Below, piece by piece: positions 1-8,992 of a stretch of DNA of 64,000 nucleotides. The notes beneath the pieces are model-generated. The model saw nothing but the letters and a program-made list of their open reading frames with translations. It was not told the DNA's origin and made no database searches. This stretch comes from CAIWHR01 sp963773195 (GTDB lineage: Bacteria > Pseudomonadota > Gammaproteobacteria > Burkholderiales > Casimicrobiaceae): positions 186,001 through 250,000 of the forward strand of contig CAVZAE010000004.1 of assembly GCA_963773195.1 (NCBI GenBank), given 5' to 3'. The translations under genes were made by a program, and so were the position numbers. Numbering within the stretch: position 1 is the stretch's first letter; the number at the start of each line of letters is the position of its first letter.

Positions 1-72
1 GAGGTCAAGCGGCCGTTCTGGCGAGTCCTGCCGGAAGCCGGGGCGAAGGGTGGTGGCGCAGAGTCTGACTGA
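1..72 (+). CDS. 3' end of an unidentified gene (partial)
   Basis: The frame is open from the first base of the window to a TGA at 70-72, giving 23 residues rich in Gly, Arg and Glu. It stops 38 bases before the next start and is co-directional with it, so it may be the tail of a gene in the same operon. The piece is too short to identify, and an open frame of this length can occur by chance in GC-rich DNA. Confidence 0.3.
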   Translation, partial: EVKRPFWRVLPEAGAKGGGAESD

Positions 73-110
73 GCCGCGCGCGCGGCGCCTGGACTCGAGC
101 GACCGCCACG

Positions 111-1176
111 ATGTCCCTGCGACGTTTGCTCGCTCGAATCGCCAAGGGTGCGGGCCTCGCCGCTCTGGCTCTGCTGGTTGCGGGGATCGGCGTCTGGGGC
201 GCGCTGCTGCTCGAGTATGCGGGGCCGAGCAACGTCCTGGCCCGTCAGAGTGTTGGTGATCGGCTTCTCCCTGGCTGCTGCGGGGACGCTGATCGCACTC
301 TTCGTGCGCCGCTGGCGCTGGCGTGCGATCGGCGCGTATGGGGTTCTATGCGCGGGCCTTGCGATCCTGTGGTCGAGCATCGAGCCGACCAACGAACGCG
401 ACTGGCAGCCGGAGGTGGCGGTGCTGCCGTCGGCCACGATTGCCGGCGATCGCGTCACCGTCCACAACATCCGCAACTTCGACTATCGGAGCGAGACCGA
501 CTACACGCCCGCCTATTACGACAAGACCTTCGATCTGCGGGAACTGCGATCGGTGGACCTCGTGACCTCCTACTGGACGGGTCCGGCGATTGCCCACGTC
601 TTCGTGAGCTTCGGCTTCACGGGGGACGACTATCTCGCCATTTCCATCGAGGTGCGCAAGCCGAAAGGCGAGGGCTACTCGACGCTCAAAGGCTTCTTCC
701 GGCAGTACGAGCTCGTCTACGTCGTGGCCGACGAGCGGGACATCATCCGGCTGCGCACCAACTATCGCCGCGATCCGCCCGAGGATGTGTACATCTACCG
801 GGCGAAGGCTTCGATCGAGGTCGGGCGGCGACTGTTCCTGGAGTACATGCACAAGATCAACGCGCTGAGGACGCACCCCGAGTTCTACAACACGCTGACG
901 ACCAACTGCACGACCAACATCTGGACGAACGACCACGTCAATGCGGGGCGCGTGCCGCTGAGCTGGAAGATCCTGGCGAGCGGCTATGTGCCGGAGTATC
1001 TGTATGAACAGGGACGCTTGGAGACGATGGGCTTGTCGTTCCCGGAATTGCAGCAACGGGCCCATGTCAATGCGCGCGCCCAGGCGGCTGATGGGGCGGC
1101 GGACTTCTCGCGACGAATTCGCGCTTGGGGCGAAACGGGATCCGGCGATGGCAAGGAGATCCCGCACTCACACTGA
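111..1176 (+). CDS. DUF4105 (Lnb-N-terminal-like) membrane-anchored protein, frameshifted
   Basis: The body, from about base 250 to the stop, reads as a DUF4105 protein. It has the conserved stretches DRVTVHNIRNFDYR, YYDKTFDL, YWTGPAIAHVFVSFGF, a YELVYVVADERD block, and the late Cys in TTNCTTNIW that is typical of this papain-like periplasmic family. The N-terminus with a hydrophobic anchor (LAALALLVAGIGVWGALLL) lies in another frame, starting at ATG 111. The two frames join near 235-255 by one extra base; total length is 1 more than a multiple of 3. A second membrane segment follows the junction. The function of the family is not established. A shorter gene starting at ATG 148 would lose the first anchor and have an atypical N-terminus, so a frameshift is preferred. 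Confidence 0.8.
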
Positions 1177-1373
1177 ACTGTCGATTGGGCCGCGCTGGCC
1201 GCGATAGCTGACGGGAAAACGCCAAGTCGACAGTCCAACGGCTATCGACCCTCGCAAGACTCCGCGTGGCTGGAGTTGGTCGAAGCAGTCATCTGCCGCA
1301 AGGTGTGTCACGCCGTGTGAGCGCAGAGTGCTAGACTGGAAAGGTGTAATCGTCATCTGAATCGGTCGATGCC

Positions 1374-2639
1374 ATGACTTGGCTGCAGCGGTACCGCATT
1401 AGCCGATTCCTCAGGGACTCCGTCTGGCTCCCGCCCTTGCTTGGCATGGTGGTAGCGCTGCTCGTGTACCCGTTGGTTCGTCGCGCCGATCAGATCCTGG
1501 ACTTGAAGGCTGCCATCGGCCCCGAGAGCGCACGTGCCGTGCTGGCTGCACTGGCTTCGTCCATGCTCACGTTCATCGTCTTTGTTTTTTCCATCATGCT
1601 CGTGACCGTACAGCTCGCCAGCGCGCAGCTAACGCCACGGATCATCGCCAGCTTCTTTCGCAGCGGTATCCTCCGTTTCGCACTTACCGTTTTCGTGTTT
1701 GCGTTCGCCTATACGCTGATGGCGCTGAGCCGCATCGAGGATACCGTCCCGCAGATCTCGGTGTGGATAGCCACGTACAGCAGCGCCGCGTGTGTCGGTG
1801 TCTTTCTCTACATGATCGACCGCGTGGGCAAGTCGTTGCGACCCGTCAGTGTTCTGACCCGGGTAGGCAACACGGGGCAGGAGGTCATCCGTGATGTATA
1901 TCCGCTTCCGGTCGCGGGGACGGAGGACGCGCCGTCCAATGTCGCGCTGGTGCCTGAGGGAACAACGTCGCGCACCGTCAAGACCAATCGCACTGGCGTC
2001 GTGCTTGCGTTCGACGTGGCGGGCCTCGTGGAGTTGGCTCGGCGCGCCGACTGCCTGATCGAATTCGTTCCGCAGGTGGGAGATTTTGTGACCAGCGGGG
2101 ACCCGCTGTTCCGGTTGTACGGTGGTGGAAAGGTCGTCTCAGACAGCCTATTGGATCAGGCCGTCGCCATCGGGCCGGAGCGCACGATGGAGCAAGATCC
2201 CGAATTCGCGTTCCGCATCATCGTCGACATCGCCGCCAAGGCGCTTTCGCCCGCGATCAACGATCCGACCACCGCTGTGCTCGCGCTCGACCAGATCCAT
2301 CGCCTGCTGCGAGCGGTCGGCGAGCGGCAACTGGATACAGGGCGGATTCATGACGACACCGGGCGGCTGCGGCTCGCCTATCGCACGCCGGATTGGGAAG
2401 ACTTCGTCAGCCTGGCGATCACCGAGATCAGGCAGTTTGGCGGCAACAGCATTCAGATCGTCCGCCGGATGCGTGCGATGCTGGAGAACCTGATCGAGAC
2501 GGTGCCACCGCATCGAGCGGTTCTGCTGCGCGCGGAACTCGAGCTTCTCGGTCGTGGCGTGGAACGGGATTTCCGCGATCCCGAAGACCGCATTCGCGCC
2601 GCCTCCGGCGATTCGCTGGGTGTAGGCGGAGCAACGTGA
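1374..2639 (+). CDS. DUF2254 predicted integral membrane protein
   Basis: This 421-residue protein matches the DUF2254 family in layout. It has a short cytosolic start, a hydrophobic segment at about 20-37, a second at about 60-80 (SSMLTFIVFVFSIMLVTVQLASAQLTPR is the hallmark region), a third at about 98-118 and a fourth at about 130-150. A soluble C-terminal half follows, containing the conserved DIAAKALSPAINDPTTA motif. The role of the family is unknown; it is presumed to be an inner-membrane protein. ATG 1374 is the only start that keeps the first membrane segment. The gene stands alone, with 197 bases before it and about 580 after it. It looks less GC-rich at third codon positions than genes beyond 6 kb. 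Confidence 0.9.
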   Translation: MTWLQRYRISRFLRDSVWLPPLLGMVVALLVYPLVRRADQILDLKAAIGPESARAVLAALASSMLTFIVFVFSIMLVTVQLASAQLTPRIIASFFRSGILRFALTVFVFAFAYTLMALSRIEDTVPQISVWIATYSSAACVGVFLYMIDRVGKSLRPVSVLTRVGNTGQEVIRDVYPLPVAGTEDAPSNVALVPEGTTSRTVKTNRTGVVLAFDVAGLVELARRADCLIEFVPQVGDFVTSGDPLFRLYGGGKVVSDSLLDQAVAIGPERTMEQDPEFAFRIIVDIAAKALSPAINDPTTAVLALDQIHRLLRAVGERQLDTGRIHDDTGRLRLAYRTPDWEDFVSLAITEIRQFGGNSIQIVRRMRAMLENLIETVPPHRAVLLRAELELLGRGVERDFRDPEDRIRAASGDSLGVGGAT

Positions 2640-3222
2640 TCAGAGAAGGTACGATGGTGAGTGTTGCACCGAGTGGCTGCTTCCTCACCATCGAACGTCA
2701 GCTTTAGGGAAGTTCGTCGGCCCGCTTCGGGTCGAAAGCGCCAGTTCGATCCCGCGTCGGCAACGGCTGCAATCCGTCTGTTGCGGACGTTCAACCGGGT
2801 CGTCTCGAGGACCGCTCGTGGCCGGTTTGCGACGCTCGACGAGCGGACCGTCTGCCTGTTAGTCCTTCGTCCCTCGCCCGCCGTCCCTCGAGCCGAGTAC
2901 CGGGAACGCAGTACGCAGACGACCCTCAACGTCGCGCTTGGCCCCGCGTTCGCGGTGCCGCGAGCACAGAACGAAGAGCCTCGCCAATGCCCAGGGCGGG
3001 GCGAACGTCCGCTCTTTGGAGAGTCGCATGTCAGGCGTTGAGCCGAACTCGACGCTCGGGACCGGCAGAGGTCGACCCTCTGCTGCCTGTCGTGCGCGAA
3101 CGAAGCGGACCTTCGCGGGCTCCTGTACGCTAAGAAGCGGTCGCTCTCCCAAGTCCCGCGTATGCATGCCAACGCGGGCTTAGAGCTTCTCACCACGAGA
3201 CGTGGATGGACCCGACCCGCGA
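2640..3222. other. 583-base intergenic region with degenerate inverted motifs
   Basis: No convincing gene is seen on either strand. The stretch holds several related words: a CGCTTCGGGTCGAAAGCG-like imperfect hairpin near 2720-2738, CGTCCGCT at 3006-3013, and AGCGGACC at 3104-3111. The last two are near inverted complements of each other. Similar words recur on the other side of the cyclase gene (5245-5252 and 5338-5345). They look like decayed copies of one short repeat. No transposase remnant is visible. Confidence 0.5.
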
Positions 3223-5160
3223 CTATTTTTCGGGGAAGCCCGCTTTGAGCAGAGCCGGATAAACAGACTCTTCGACGAGGCGAACGTAATCGGGATTGAC
3301 CGAGTACTCTTTGGCCTTCAGCACGGCGATCGTGTATCCCGGAACGTGCCGCAGCACCTCTTCCGTCTCGGCTGCGGCCCTGGCGGTGTCACCCTGCTGC
3401 GCATACGCAGCGGCGAGAAATAATTTGTCGGTCCAATCCTCGACGCTCAGGCCCTTAGCCTTATCGCACTCGGCGATTGCCTGCTCGTGCTGGCGGAGCA
3501 GGATATGTGCGAAGCACGCATTCATCATCGCGTACCAATCCCCTGGAGGATCCATGGCGATCGCCTGCTCGCCGATCGCCAACGCCTCGGCAGGTCTTCC
3601 GATAAAGATCGTCAGAAACGCGCGCTGAGATACCAAGAAACTGCTGTCAGGATCGAGCCGGATCGCCTTGGCAATGGCCTCCAGCGACGCATCCCATTGG
3701 CCCATCAACATGAGAGCCCGGGCGCGTGCCCCCCAACTCTCCGGGGCGAGGCCATCCAGATTCACTGCCCTGCTAGTACACTCGTCCATCCGCTGGATCG
3801 TGCGTTTGCGATCGAGATGGATGTCGTTGTCGAGTGCGTCGGCCAAAGCGAAAAATAGACCATTCAGCGCCGGAACGAGATTGGGGTCGAGTCGAAGCGC
3901 CGCCTCGAACAGCTTTTCCTGTTCGCGCGCCCGCTGGAGTGTGTGAGGCTCTGTTTCCCATAGCGAGTTGGCGCGCAGTAGGTAATCCATCGCTGTCGAA
4001 TTGCCCAGCGGCTGCGCCATGACGCGGCGAATTTCGACGTTAAGCAGCAAGTTTCCCAGGTGGTTCACCGCCGCTCGCATCACGCGCCTCTGGTCCCGAG
4101 CGGGGTCCGTATCTTTGAAGGAAACCGTTTCGCTCCAAATTTGTTCGCTGGTCGCGCCGTTCAGGAGCCGCAGACTGATCAGCGTTGCGCCCGGGCCCAG
4201 TCGTACATCACCTTGCACAACGTACCGGACATTGAGCGTTCGGGCGATGGCGTCGATGTCGCGACGATCTTCTGCCGTCTGCGTCAACGCTACAGGCACG
4301 ACCCGAATCGCCGTACTGGTGAGCGTTAGCATGGAGGCTACGTCGCGCGTCAAGCTTTCCACCCGTTGCGCCATCGCCGTGTCCCCCGTTGGCGCGACCA
4401 TTGGCATTACCGCAACCGACATTGCGGGCGGCGGCAGAGCGCTATTGCGTGAATTCCACCACAGGATAGACAAGGTAGTGACGACCAGTCCAACGATACC
4501 CGCGGCCGCAACAACTGCCGTGCTCTTGGTCAGCGGCAATCGCCGTCGCGCTGCAGACGCGCTTGACGCCATTCGCGAAGCCGCGCTGGCGACGTGACCC
4601 ATCGAGGAACTGTCGATGCTCGCCGAATCCAATGCAATCGCAAACACGCGGATCGGCCGCATGATGTTCTTGACCTGCTGGTCGCCGATGTCCTCGAAGC
4701 CCACATCGAGACTCCCATGCACTTGCTCGCGCACCGCAGCCGAAACGCAGATGCCGCCCGGCTTAGCCAACGCCTCCAGCCGCGCCGCCACGTTGACACC
4801 GTCGCCGGCGATGTCGTTGCCATCGACGATGATGTCGCCCAAGTTGATGCCGATGCGGAACTCGATGCGCTCATCGGATGGCTTCGACCGATTGTCTGCC
4901 CCCATCGCCCGTTGCACGTCAATCGCGCAACGGAGGGCGGCGTCTGCGCTGCCGAATTCGAGCAGCATCCCGTCGCCGGCGGTCTTGACAACCCGGCCGC
5001 CATGTTCGGCAATCTTTGGATCGACGATGCGCTCGCGAATTCCTCGCAGCCGCGCGAACGATCCAGCGTCGTCGCGCTCCATGTGCCGGCTGAAGCCGAC
5101 CACATCGGCGATGAGGATCGCGGCAAGCTTACGGGTAACGGGACTTCGATTCACGGTCAC
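3223..5160 (-). CDS. class III adenylate/guanylate cyclase with TM segment and TPR repeats
   Basis: The protein has 645 residues from GTG 5160; a second GTG lies two codons on at 5154. Residues about 10-180 form a class III nucleotidyl cyclase domain. Visible motifs are LIADVVGFSRHMERDD (metal-binding Asp), KTAGDGMLLEF, RIGINLGDII and GVNVAARLEAL (transition-state Asn/Arg). One transmembrane segment follows at about 220-240 (VVAAAGIVGLVVTTLSIL). The rest resembles the region downstream of many proteobacterial cyclases: a beta-rich part (RYVVQGDVRLG) and then TPR helices to the end. It probably makes a cyclic nucleotide, with the TPR part as a sensor or scaffold. The substrate (ATP or GTP) cannot be told by eye. 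The gene stands alone and is flanked by degenerate repeats. Confidence 0.88.
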   Translation of the reverse strand: MTVNRSPVTRKLAAILIADVVGFSRHMERDDAGSFARLRGIRERIVDPKIAEHGGRVVKTAGDGMLLEFGSADAALRCAIDVQRAMGADNRSKPSDERIEFRIGINLGDIIVDGNDIAGDGVNVAARLEALAKPGGICVSAAVREQVHGSLDVGFEDIGDQQVKNIMRPIRVFAIALDSASIDSSSMGHVASAASRMASSASAARRRLPLTKSTAVVAAAGIVGLVVTTLSILWWNSRNSALPPPAMSVAVMPMVAPTGDTAMAQRVESLTRDVASMLTLTSTAIRVVPVALTQTAEDRRDIDAIARTLNVRYVVQGDVRLGPGATLISLRLLNGATSEQIWSETVSFKDTDPARDQRRVMRAAVNHLGNLLLNVEIRRVMAQPLGNSTAMDYLLRANSLWETEPHTLQRAREQEKLFEAALRLDPNLVPALNGLFFALADALDNDIHLDRKRTIQRMDECTSRAVNLDGLAPESWGARARALMLMGQWDASLEAIAKAIRLDPDSSFLVSQRAFLTIFIGRPAEALAIGEQAIAMDPPGDWYAMMNACFAHILLRQHEQAIAECDKAKGLSVEDWTDKLFLAAAYAQQGDTARAAAETEEVLRHVPGYTIAVLKAKEYSVNPDYVRLVEESVYPALLKAGFPEK

Positions 5161-5776
5161 CCCAAGAATGAGCGAGGACGGCGAGGTCAAACCGTAGCAC
5201 AAGGACCGTTTGGGCCGTGAGGGGGATCCTGGATTTAAATTGAGCGTCCGCTATCAGAAACTTGGCCGTAGGGCCGAACTCGGTCCGATCGCTGACGGCC
5301 CCAGTTTGACCCGATGCAGCCACGCGCGCTGCACTAAAGCGGACGGCTGAACGTCGCACTTCGCACGTTCGCCCCTCGCCCGTGGCTCTCTGAGAGCGAG
5401 CGCGTGGAGCTCAGAGCTCAGCACGAGGACCTTCGGCGCATCGCCATTTGCGCGCTGGTCACGAGTCGCCGATGTGGGGCTTAACTGAGAGTGTGGCATA
5501 GCAACGGCCGGAGTCGTCCCCCTTGCGGCTTAGCATCACCGATGGCGGCGATGCCACGAGAACGGAGTTTGCGATCAACACGGCGTGGGTCCCTGACCGG
5601 CCATGAGCTGCCATTGACCATGACCCCCGATAGCGGACAATCGACGGCAATTGCCGACAAGAGGGATCTGCTCCACGGCGACCTTTCTCGATATCAGAAT
5701 CAATGTGGGAGGTTATGATTCCGCCGATCTCGCCTTGCGCGTCGGTATGAAACATTCCGGCTAGAGCGCCCGCCGC
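5161..5776. other. 616-base intergenic region, repeat-like debris
   Basis: No gene is supported. The words CGTCCGCT (5245-5252), AGCGGACG (5338-5345) and AGCGGACA (5632-5639) repeat those found on the far side of the cyclase gene, partly in inverted orientation. Short open frames here have no recognisable domain and atypical composition. The region ends at the truncated zinc-ribbon gene. Confidence 0.45.
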
Positions 5777-5938
5777 ATGGACAAACCGGAATCCTCGTGG
5801 ATCTGCCCAAGCTGTGGGTCAACGGCGACGACTCGCTATTGCGGCTTTGTAATAGGTATACTGGGCGATGTAGCTGCTTCACCGTGTTGTAGTGTATTGC
5901 GATCTGCCGCATTGGGTGGTCGAATCAGGGACTCATAA
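5777..5938 (+). pseudogene. truncated zinc-ribbon protein gene (N-terminal fragment)
   Basis: ATG 5777 opens a 53-codon frame whose first part reads MDKPESSWICPSCGSTATTR followed by YCG. This is the start of a zinc ribbon of the CxxC...CG(x)C type that commonly begins larger membrane-protein genes. After the third Cys the frame no longer looks like a ribbon, and it stops with TAA 5936-5938 inside the tRNA anticodon region. The fourth Cys is missing. The simplest reading is that a recombination event cut the gene at about codon 23 and joined it to other DNA ending in a tRNA fragment. A genuine 53-residue protein is possible but less likely. Confidence 0.5.
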
Positions 5939-5975
5939 TCCTTTGGTCGCTGGTTCGAATCCAGCCGGGCCCACC
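5927..5975 (+). tRNA. 3' fragment of a tRNA with CAU anticodon (probably not functional)
   Basis: The anticodon arm is intact: a 5-bp stem 5927-5931 with 5939-5943 (one G-T pair) around loop CTCATAA, anticodon CAT at 5934-5936. The T arm is also intact, stem GCTGG 5949-5953 with CCAGC 5961-5965 and loop TTCGAAT. Then comes the 3' acceptor strand CGGGCCC at 5966-5972, followed by A-CC, with G where the last A of CCA would be. No matching GGGCCCG strand or D arm lies upstream at the right distance; only a weak D-arm-like stretch TGGTCGAATCAGGGA is left. This is what remains at one edge of an element that integrated into the 3' end of a tRNA-Met or tRNA-Ile(CAU) gene. Confidence 0.7.
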
Positions 5976-6012
5976 GTTTCGCGTCGTCGCTCTCCCACCA
6001 CCGGAGTCCGCC

Positions 6013-6406
6013 ATGTTCGAACCCATCTCCATTCCGTTCGGCGCCAAGATGCTGTTCAACACGGTGAAGCTCAGGCCCGGCGTCGCCATGGACGACGTCG
6101 AGCTCGCGCTGGGCGAGATGTGCAACGTGGTCAAGGACACCTACGGCGGCGACAAGGGCGGCTTCATCGCCGGCCAGGTGTTCCGGTTCTCGGGGTTCGT
6201 CTCCGACGAAGGCTCGCTCGGCGCCGTCGCGCGAAGCCGACGAGCACATCGCGATCGTCACGTACTGGCGCTCGTTCGACGAGCACGAGCGCTCGCACGC
6301 CGACGCGGCCTTCAAGGCCAAGTTCGGCGCGCTGGCGGCGATGTGCACCGAGACGAAGGAGCTAGGCTACGACATGCTCTGGCAGGGCGAGCCCGAGCCC
6401 GCCTGA
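6013..6406 (+). CDS. small uncharacterised protein (possible dimeric alpha/beta-barrel), frameshifted
   Basis: ATG 6013, preceded by CCGGAG, starts MFEPISIPFGAKMLFNTVKL and continues in frame to about base 6230. The frame then shifts by one base, and the sequence goes on as EADEHIAIVTYWRSFDEHER ... ELGYDMLWQGEPEPA to TGA 6404-6406. Removing one C near 6231 gives a continuous protein of about 130 residues. The FRFSGF strand, the HIAIVTYWRSFDEHERSH pattern and the size resemble ferredoxin-like monooxygenase/EthD-type dimeric barrels, but I cannot assign a family. The ion-channel gene follows 24 bases downstream on the same strand. Confidence 0.6.
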
Positions 6407-6430
6407 TCGATCCTGGTTGCCCGAAATTGC

Positions 6431-7156
6431 ATGGCAACGCCGGTCCAGCGCATCTGGCGCTTCCTGCGTGGCGACGGCAGTCTGACCGTCGCCGTCTGCA
6501 TCCTCGCCCTCTGGATCTTCCTGCTCGCGCCGCTGCGCGAGATGAACGACATCGGAGGCCTCGCGGGCGACCTCGCCTTCGCGGCCGTGCTCGCGCTGGG
6601 TGCGATCTTCGTGTTCGAGCCCAAGCCGGTCATGCGGCTGTTCCTGCTGTTTCTCGTCACTGCAATGGTCGTGCGCGTGCTCGACGTCGTCACCGGCGGT
6701 GGCACGGCGCTCGACGCGCTCGGTTATGGGCTGGCGGCGATCGCGGCGTTCATGCTGGGCGCGCTGCTCCTCGTGCGCGTGCTGCGCGACGGACGCATCA
6801 ACATCAACCGGATCATGGGGTCGGTCGGCGTCTTTCTCCTGATCGGCATCGTGTTCGCGAATGGCTTCCGGCTGGTTGCGCTGTACTTCGACGGAGCGTT
6901 CGCCATCGGCGGGATACCCGCACCCGCCAGCGAGTTCATGCCGCGGGTCCTCTATTTCAGCTTCGTCACCCTGACCTCGCTCGGCTATGGCGACATTTCA
7001 CCGCTCCATCCCTTCGCGCGTTCGCTCGTCACGATGGAGGCGCTGACGGGGCAGCTGTTCCTCGCGATCCTCGTCGCGCGTCTCGTCGCGATGGAGATCG
7101 AATGGCGACACGAGCAGCGGGACAAGCGCGACGCGCGACCACACGACGACGCCTGA
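6431..7156 (+). CDS. potassium-channel-like protein with TSLGYGD selectivity filter
   Basis: The 241-residue membrane protein has hydrophobic segments at about 18-36, 46-64, 70-86, 95-116 and 134-156. A pore loop with TLTSLGYGD follows near residue 180, then a last helix (LTGQLFLAILVARLVAMEIEW). TxGYGD is the K+ selectivity filter of the Ion_trans_2 family, so the protein probably conducts K+ or related cations across the inner membrane. The C-terminal tail is short and charged, with no RCK/TrkA-N regulatory domain. It may be co-transcribed with the small gene ending 24 bases upstream. Confidence 0.85.
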   Translation: MATPVQRIWRFLRGDGSLTVAVCILALWIFLLAPLREMNDIGGLAGDLAFAAVLALGAIFVFEPKPVMRLFLLFLVTAMVVRVLDVVTGGGTALDALGYGLAAIAAFMLGALLLVRVLRDGRININRIMGSVGVFLLIGIVFANGFRLVALYFDGAFAIGGIPAPASEFMPRVLYFSFVTLTSLGYGDISPLHPFARSLVTMEALTGQLFLAILVARLVAMEIEWRHEQRDKRDARPHDDA

Positions 7157-7211
7157 CGCGAAGCCCGTGGGAAGCGCCCGTCAGGCATAATTGCGCGCGT
7201 CGAGTCCCGTC

Positions 7212-7901
7212 ATGCCCGTCCCCGAAGCCGTCACTGCCGAGCGCGCGCGCGTCGCTGCCCGATTCCTCTCGGGAACCGGCATCGAGATCGGCGCGCTCGA
7301 CGCGCCGACGCCGCTGCCGGCGGCCGCTCGTGCTCGCTACGTCGATCTGCGCCCCGTCAAGACGCTGGCCGAGCACTATTCCGAGCTCGACCCCAAGACC
7401 TTCGTCCGGGTCGACGTGATCGATGACGGCGAGCGGCTCACCCGCTTCGCCGACGCCTCGCTCGACTTTCTGGTCGCCAACCACATGCTCGAGCACTGCG
7501 AGAACCCGCTGGGCACGATGCGCAGTCACCTGCGCAAGGTCAAGCCGGGCGGCATCCTGTTCTACGCGATGCCCGACATGCGCATCGGCTTCGACCGGGC
7601 GCGGCCGATCACTCCATTCGAGCATGTTGTCGCCGACGACCGGGACGGTGGCGAAAGCTCGCGCCGCGCGCACCACCTCGAATGGGCGCGCTTCGCGAAC
7701 GGCATTACCGACGATGCCGAGGTCGCGCGTATCGCCGAAGAGAACCTGCGGTACGGCTACAGCATCCACTTCCATGTCTGGGACGCGAGCGCGTGGCTCG
7801 AATTTTTGTGTCATTCGCGCGAATACCTCGAACGCCAGTTCGAGACGCGCCATTTCGAGTTCACGGGGACCGAGATCATTTCCGTGCTGCGGCGCGCATG
7901 A
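7212..7901 (+). CDS. class I SAM-dependent methyltransferase (glycan locus)
   Basis: The protein has 229 residues from ATG 7212; an upstream TTG at 7191 is less likely. The SAM-binding motif I is GIEIGALDAPTPLP, followed by YVDLRP, an LDFLVANHMLEH motif (methyltransf_11-like) and a KVKPGGILFYAMPD motif. The stop overlaps the ATG of the next methyltransferase in ATGA, indicating translational coupling. Position at the left end of a surface-polysaccharide locus suggests it modifies a sugar, but the substrate is not visible. Confidence 0.82.
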   Translation: MPVPEAVTAERARVAARFLSGTGIEIGALDAPTPLPAAARARYVDLRPVKTLAEHYSELDPKTFVRVDVIDDGERLTRFADASLDFLVANHMLEHCENPLGTMRSHLRKVKPGGILFYAMPDMRIGFDRARPITPFEHVVADDRDGGESSRRAHHLEWARFANGITDDAEVARIAEENLRYGYSIHFHVWDASAWLEFLCHSREYLERQFETRHFEFTGTEIISVLRRA

Positions 7902-8974
7902 GGCCGACCCAGGCGGTGGCCGACCGGTATGTGCGAGCGTTCGGCCGGTCATGCTGGGCCATCGACAACGCGTCGCTCGACGGCGACGTGCTCACGATCA
8001 GCGGCTGGGCATTCGCGCCGTGGGACGGGATTTATGACGTCGCGTTCACCGCGAATGGCCGTCTCTTCGACGAGCAGCGCTATCCGCTCGAGCGCGGCGA
8101 TCTCACCGACCTTCTGTGGTTTCGCCTCGACGCTCGCGACAGCGGCTTCGAGTGCAGGGTCCAGCTCTCGGCAGCCGAGCTCGCGAGTCCGGCCGTAACG
8201 CTTCACTTCGTCGATCGCGCCACGCTCGAACCGTTCGACGCGTCGCATGCGTGGACCATGCCGACGCCCGCGTCGGCCGACCGGGGCCTGCCTCTGCCTG
8301 ACAGTCCGCGCCTGTTGCGGACAACCGGCAACGACAATGTCACCAACTTCCGCCTCACGGGTCTTTCGACCGCGGTGAAGCTCCGCGAGACCGTCGCCTC
8401 TCTGGCGCGCGATTTCAGCTCGATCGCGGCAATCCTCGACTGGGGTTGCGGATGCGGACGCATCGCCCGCTTCTGTCCCGACTGGCAAGGCTTCGCCGGC
8501 GTCGACATCGACGCGGACAACGCGGCGTGGTGCCACGACCACCTCCCGCCGGGCCGATTCGAATCCATTCCGTTATTTCCGCCGACGCCTCTTCCCGAGC
8601 GCACCTTCGATCTCATCTTCGGCATCTCGGTGATGACGCATCTCGCCGAGGAAGTCCAGCAACAATGGCTCGCGGAGCTGCACCGGATCAGCGCCCCTTA
8701 TGCCGTCGTACTGCTCACGATCCTGGGCGAGCACGCCGCGTCACGCGCGGGCTTCGGGGTCGAGGATTTCCTGCAGTTCCTCGCCGCCGGGCACGTGTTC
8801 CTGCGCACGTCGGAAGCCATCGACGACGCGCTCGGCAACCCCGGCTACTACGGCACGACCTTCGTCACGCGCGACTACATCGAGCGGGCATGGTCTCGTT
8901 GGTTTTCGGTCGATCGGATCGTGCCCGCCTACATCGGGAACCATCAGGACCTGGTCGTGCTGCGCCGGCGTTAG
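7898..8974 (+). CDS. SAM-dependent methyltransferase with N-terminal SGWxF domain
   Basis: The 358-residue protein has two parts. Residues about 28-110 form a beta-rich domain beginning LTISGWAFAPWDG and containing a later DSGFECRV. The same signature (SGW.F ... RPD ... SGF) occurs twice in the large glycosyltransferase encoded at 16238. Residues about 150-300 form a class I methyltransferase with motif I ILDWGCGCGRIAR, GVDIDADN and FDLIFGISVMTHL. The start overlaps the previous stop by four bases (ATGA). It probably acts in the same glycan pathway; the N-terminal domain may bind carbohydrate, which is inference. Confidence 0.82.
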   Translation: MRPTQAVADRYVRAFGRSCWAIDNASLDGDVLTISGWAFAPWDGIYDVAFTANGRLFDEQRYPLERGDLTDLLWFRLDARDSGFECRVQLSAAELASPAVTLHFVDRATLEPFDASHAWTMPTPASADRGLPLPDSPRLLRTTGNDNVTNFRLTGLSTAVKLRETVASLARDFSSIAAILDWGCGCGRIARFCPDWQGFAGVDIDADNAAWCHDHLPPGRFESIPLFPPTPLPERTFDLIFGISVMTHLAEEVQQQWLAELHRISAPYAVVLLTILGEHAASRAGFGVEDFLQFLAAGHVFLRTSEAIDDALGNPGYYGTTFVTRDYIERAWSRWFSVDRIVPAYIGNHQDLVVLRRR

Positions 8975-8992
8975 CTGCCGCCCCGCGCGACG

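Noticed and set aside
5840..5975. Complete tRNA gene
   Set aside because: No 5' acceptor strand or D arm is found at the right distance; only GGGC near 5860 could pair, and the spacing is wrong.
5836..6348. Minus-strand frames containing DSNQRPKDYES-like sequence
   Set aside because: This peptide is the translated antisense of a tRNA and often appears as a false protein; it instead supports the tRNA fragment.
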